The position numbers and the translations under genes were made by a program. 64,000 nucleotides of DNA, taken from Macrothele yani. Lineage: Eukaryota > Arthropoda > Arachnida > Araneae > Macrothelidae. The stretch covers positions 136,340,749-136,404,748 of the forward strand of contig CM077011.1 of NCBI GenBank assembly GCA_039090855.1, read 5' to 3'. Numbering within the stretch: the first letter of the stretch is position 1; every line of letters begins with the position of its first letter. Shown here one piece after another: positions 63,448 to 64,000 of this stretch. The notes beneath the pieces were generated by a model. The model saw nothing but the letters and a program-made list of their open reading frames with translations, did not search any database and was not told the DNA's origin.

Positions 63448-64000
63448 AATATCCCCCCACCCCCTCCCCATGCACACTCAGACATAAACACAATATACAT
63501 TAAATATTATGTGGTTAAAATTCATTATTAAATCAAAAGAGCATAAAACGACCGAACATTAATGTATATACATGTAAACAAAATTTGATGTCCATGCAAA
63601 TTGTAATCGGAAAGTTAAATTTGATTATTAGGTAGGAACTACCAGTTGAAATTTAACAAATCTCTAAAATTCCTTATCTTGCAAAAGAAAAGAAAAAAAA
63701 ATCTCGCATAATATTCAAGTCCAATCTACATATTTGCTGCTTATATAGCATTTTAAGCCCATAATAGAAATATGTTAACCAAATTACTGAAATTGCAATA
63801 ATTAATACATAACATACCATGGGAGATGTTTAATAATCTTTAGTAAATTCTGTTGAATCAAATAAGTGTTGCACACTTTTAAAAGTCATTTAAATTGTAA
63901 AATTACATAAGTATAAAAAAAATTATAATCAAGATTATGCATGTCCAACTGTAGTTGCATACACAGAGAGCTTGTTTCATTAATTCACTTCACCATGATC
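63448..64000. other. AT-rich sequence, no gene seen
   Basis: No exon-like or repeat feature recognised to the window edge. Confidence 0.4.

Noticed and set aside
1..64000. CRISPR arrays, bacterial operons, phage or viral genes
   Set aside because: No direct-repeat/spacer array, no ribosome-binding-site-led operons and no viral structural or replication motifs were seen. The tandem repeats present are minisatellites.

Overview
This is a gene-poor, repeat-rich stretch of an animal nuclear genome, most likely an arthropod. It is AT-rich with poly-A/T and poly-G tracts, and it has short exons with GT-AG splice sites and long introns. The mobile elements are typical of invertebrates: Tc1/mariner, several BED-finger hAT-like lineages, Penelope-like elements, an RTE-type LINE of the 'craniofacial development protein 2-like' kind, and a tRNA-derived SINE. 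There are no bacterial-style operons, ribosome binding sites, rRNA genes, functional tRNA genes or CRISPR arrays. The species cannot be fixed from the sequence alone.

The only host gene I can support lies on the minus strand. It is a pentatricopeptide-repeat (PPR) protein, best read as an LRPPRC/bicoid-stability-factor-like mitochondrial RNA-binding protein. Its exons, in transcript order, are 58152-58220, 56672-56751, 52119-52166, 39103-39165, 21055-21194 and 11128-11213. The last five join in compatible reading phase into a continuous PPR-like protein segment. Both ends of the gene lie outside the window or were not found, and its introns (up to about 18 kb) hold nearly everything else.

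Layout from left to right. 0.8-1.7 kb: Tc1 pseudogene next to a strong hairpin. 2.0-4.2 kb: a hAT-like transposase whose N- and C-terminal parts face in opposite directions around a 60-bp minisatellite. 4.9 kb: zinc-finger exon-like fragment. 5.1-5.35 kb: SINE with target-site duplication (TSD). 6.5-7.9 kb: decayed mariner. 8.6-9.7 kb: Tc1 pseudogene with a hAT-type element (9.7-10.8 kb, 8-bp TSD) in its flank. 12.6-13.0 kb: BED-hAT fragment. 16.1-17.5 kb: TIR element. 17.6-20.3 kb: decayed LINE carrying a 674-bp insertion. 21.4-24.8 kb: TIR element with a 6-bp TSD. 27.4-28.7 kb: Tc1 split by a hAT element. 29.5-30.8 kb: Tc1 with both TIRs. 32.1-34.1 kb: hAT-like transposase. 34.5-36.8 kb: Penelope-like element between inverted ~210-bp arms. 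39.5-40.3 kb: DDE element with long TIRs. 40.8-41.3 kb: 146-bp tandem repeat and a 28-bp perfect hairpin. 41.4-46.0 kb: nested complex of DDE element, hAT and Penelope GIY-YIG. 46.1-49.2 kb: intact RTE LINE. 49.2-51.1 kb: second copy of the decayed LINE. 53.3-54.55 kb: mariner with TIRs and TA TSD. 54.8-55.4 kb: Penelope and mariner fragments. 59.0-59.75 kb and 63.1-63.45 kb: Tc1 fragments. 60.0-61.4 kb: decayed protein of an uncharacterised transposon-like family.

Only the RTE LINE (986 codons, all motifs present) looks coding-competent. The rest are fossils, but their nesting gives a relative order of insertion, and two copies of one LINE give an empty-site/filled-site pair. The items most worth a second look are the inverted-arm Penelope element, the hammerhead-like core 3' of the GIY-YIG gene, the head-to-head hAT with in-frame minisatellite, the 674-bp unknown insertion with 12-bp TSD, and the long near-perfect hairpins.
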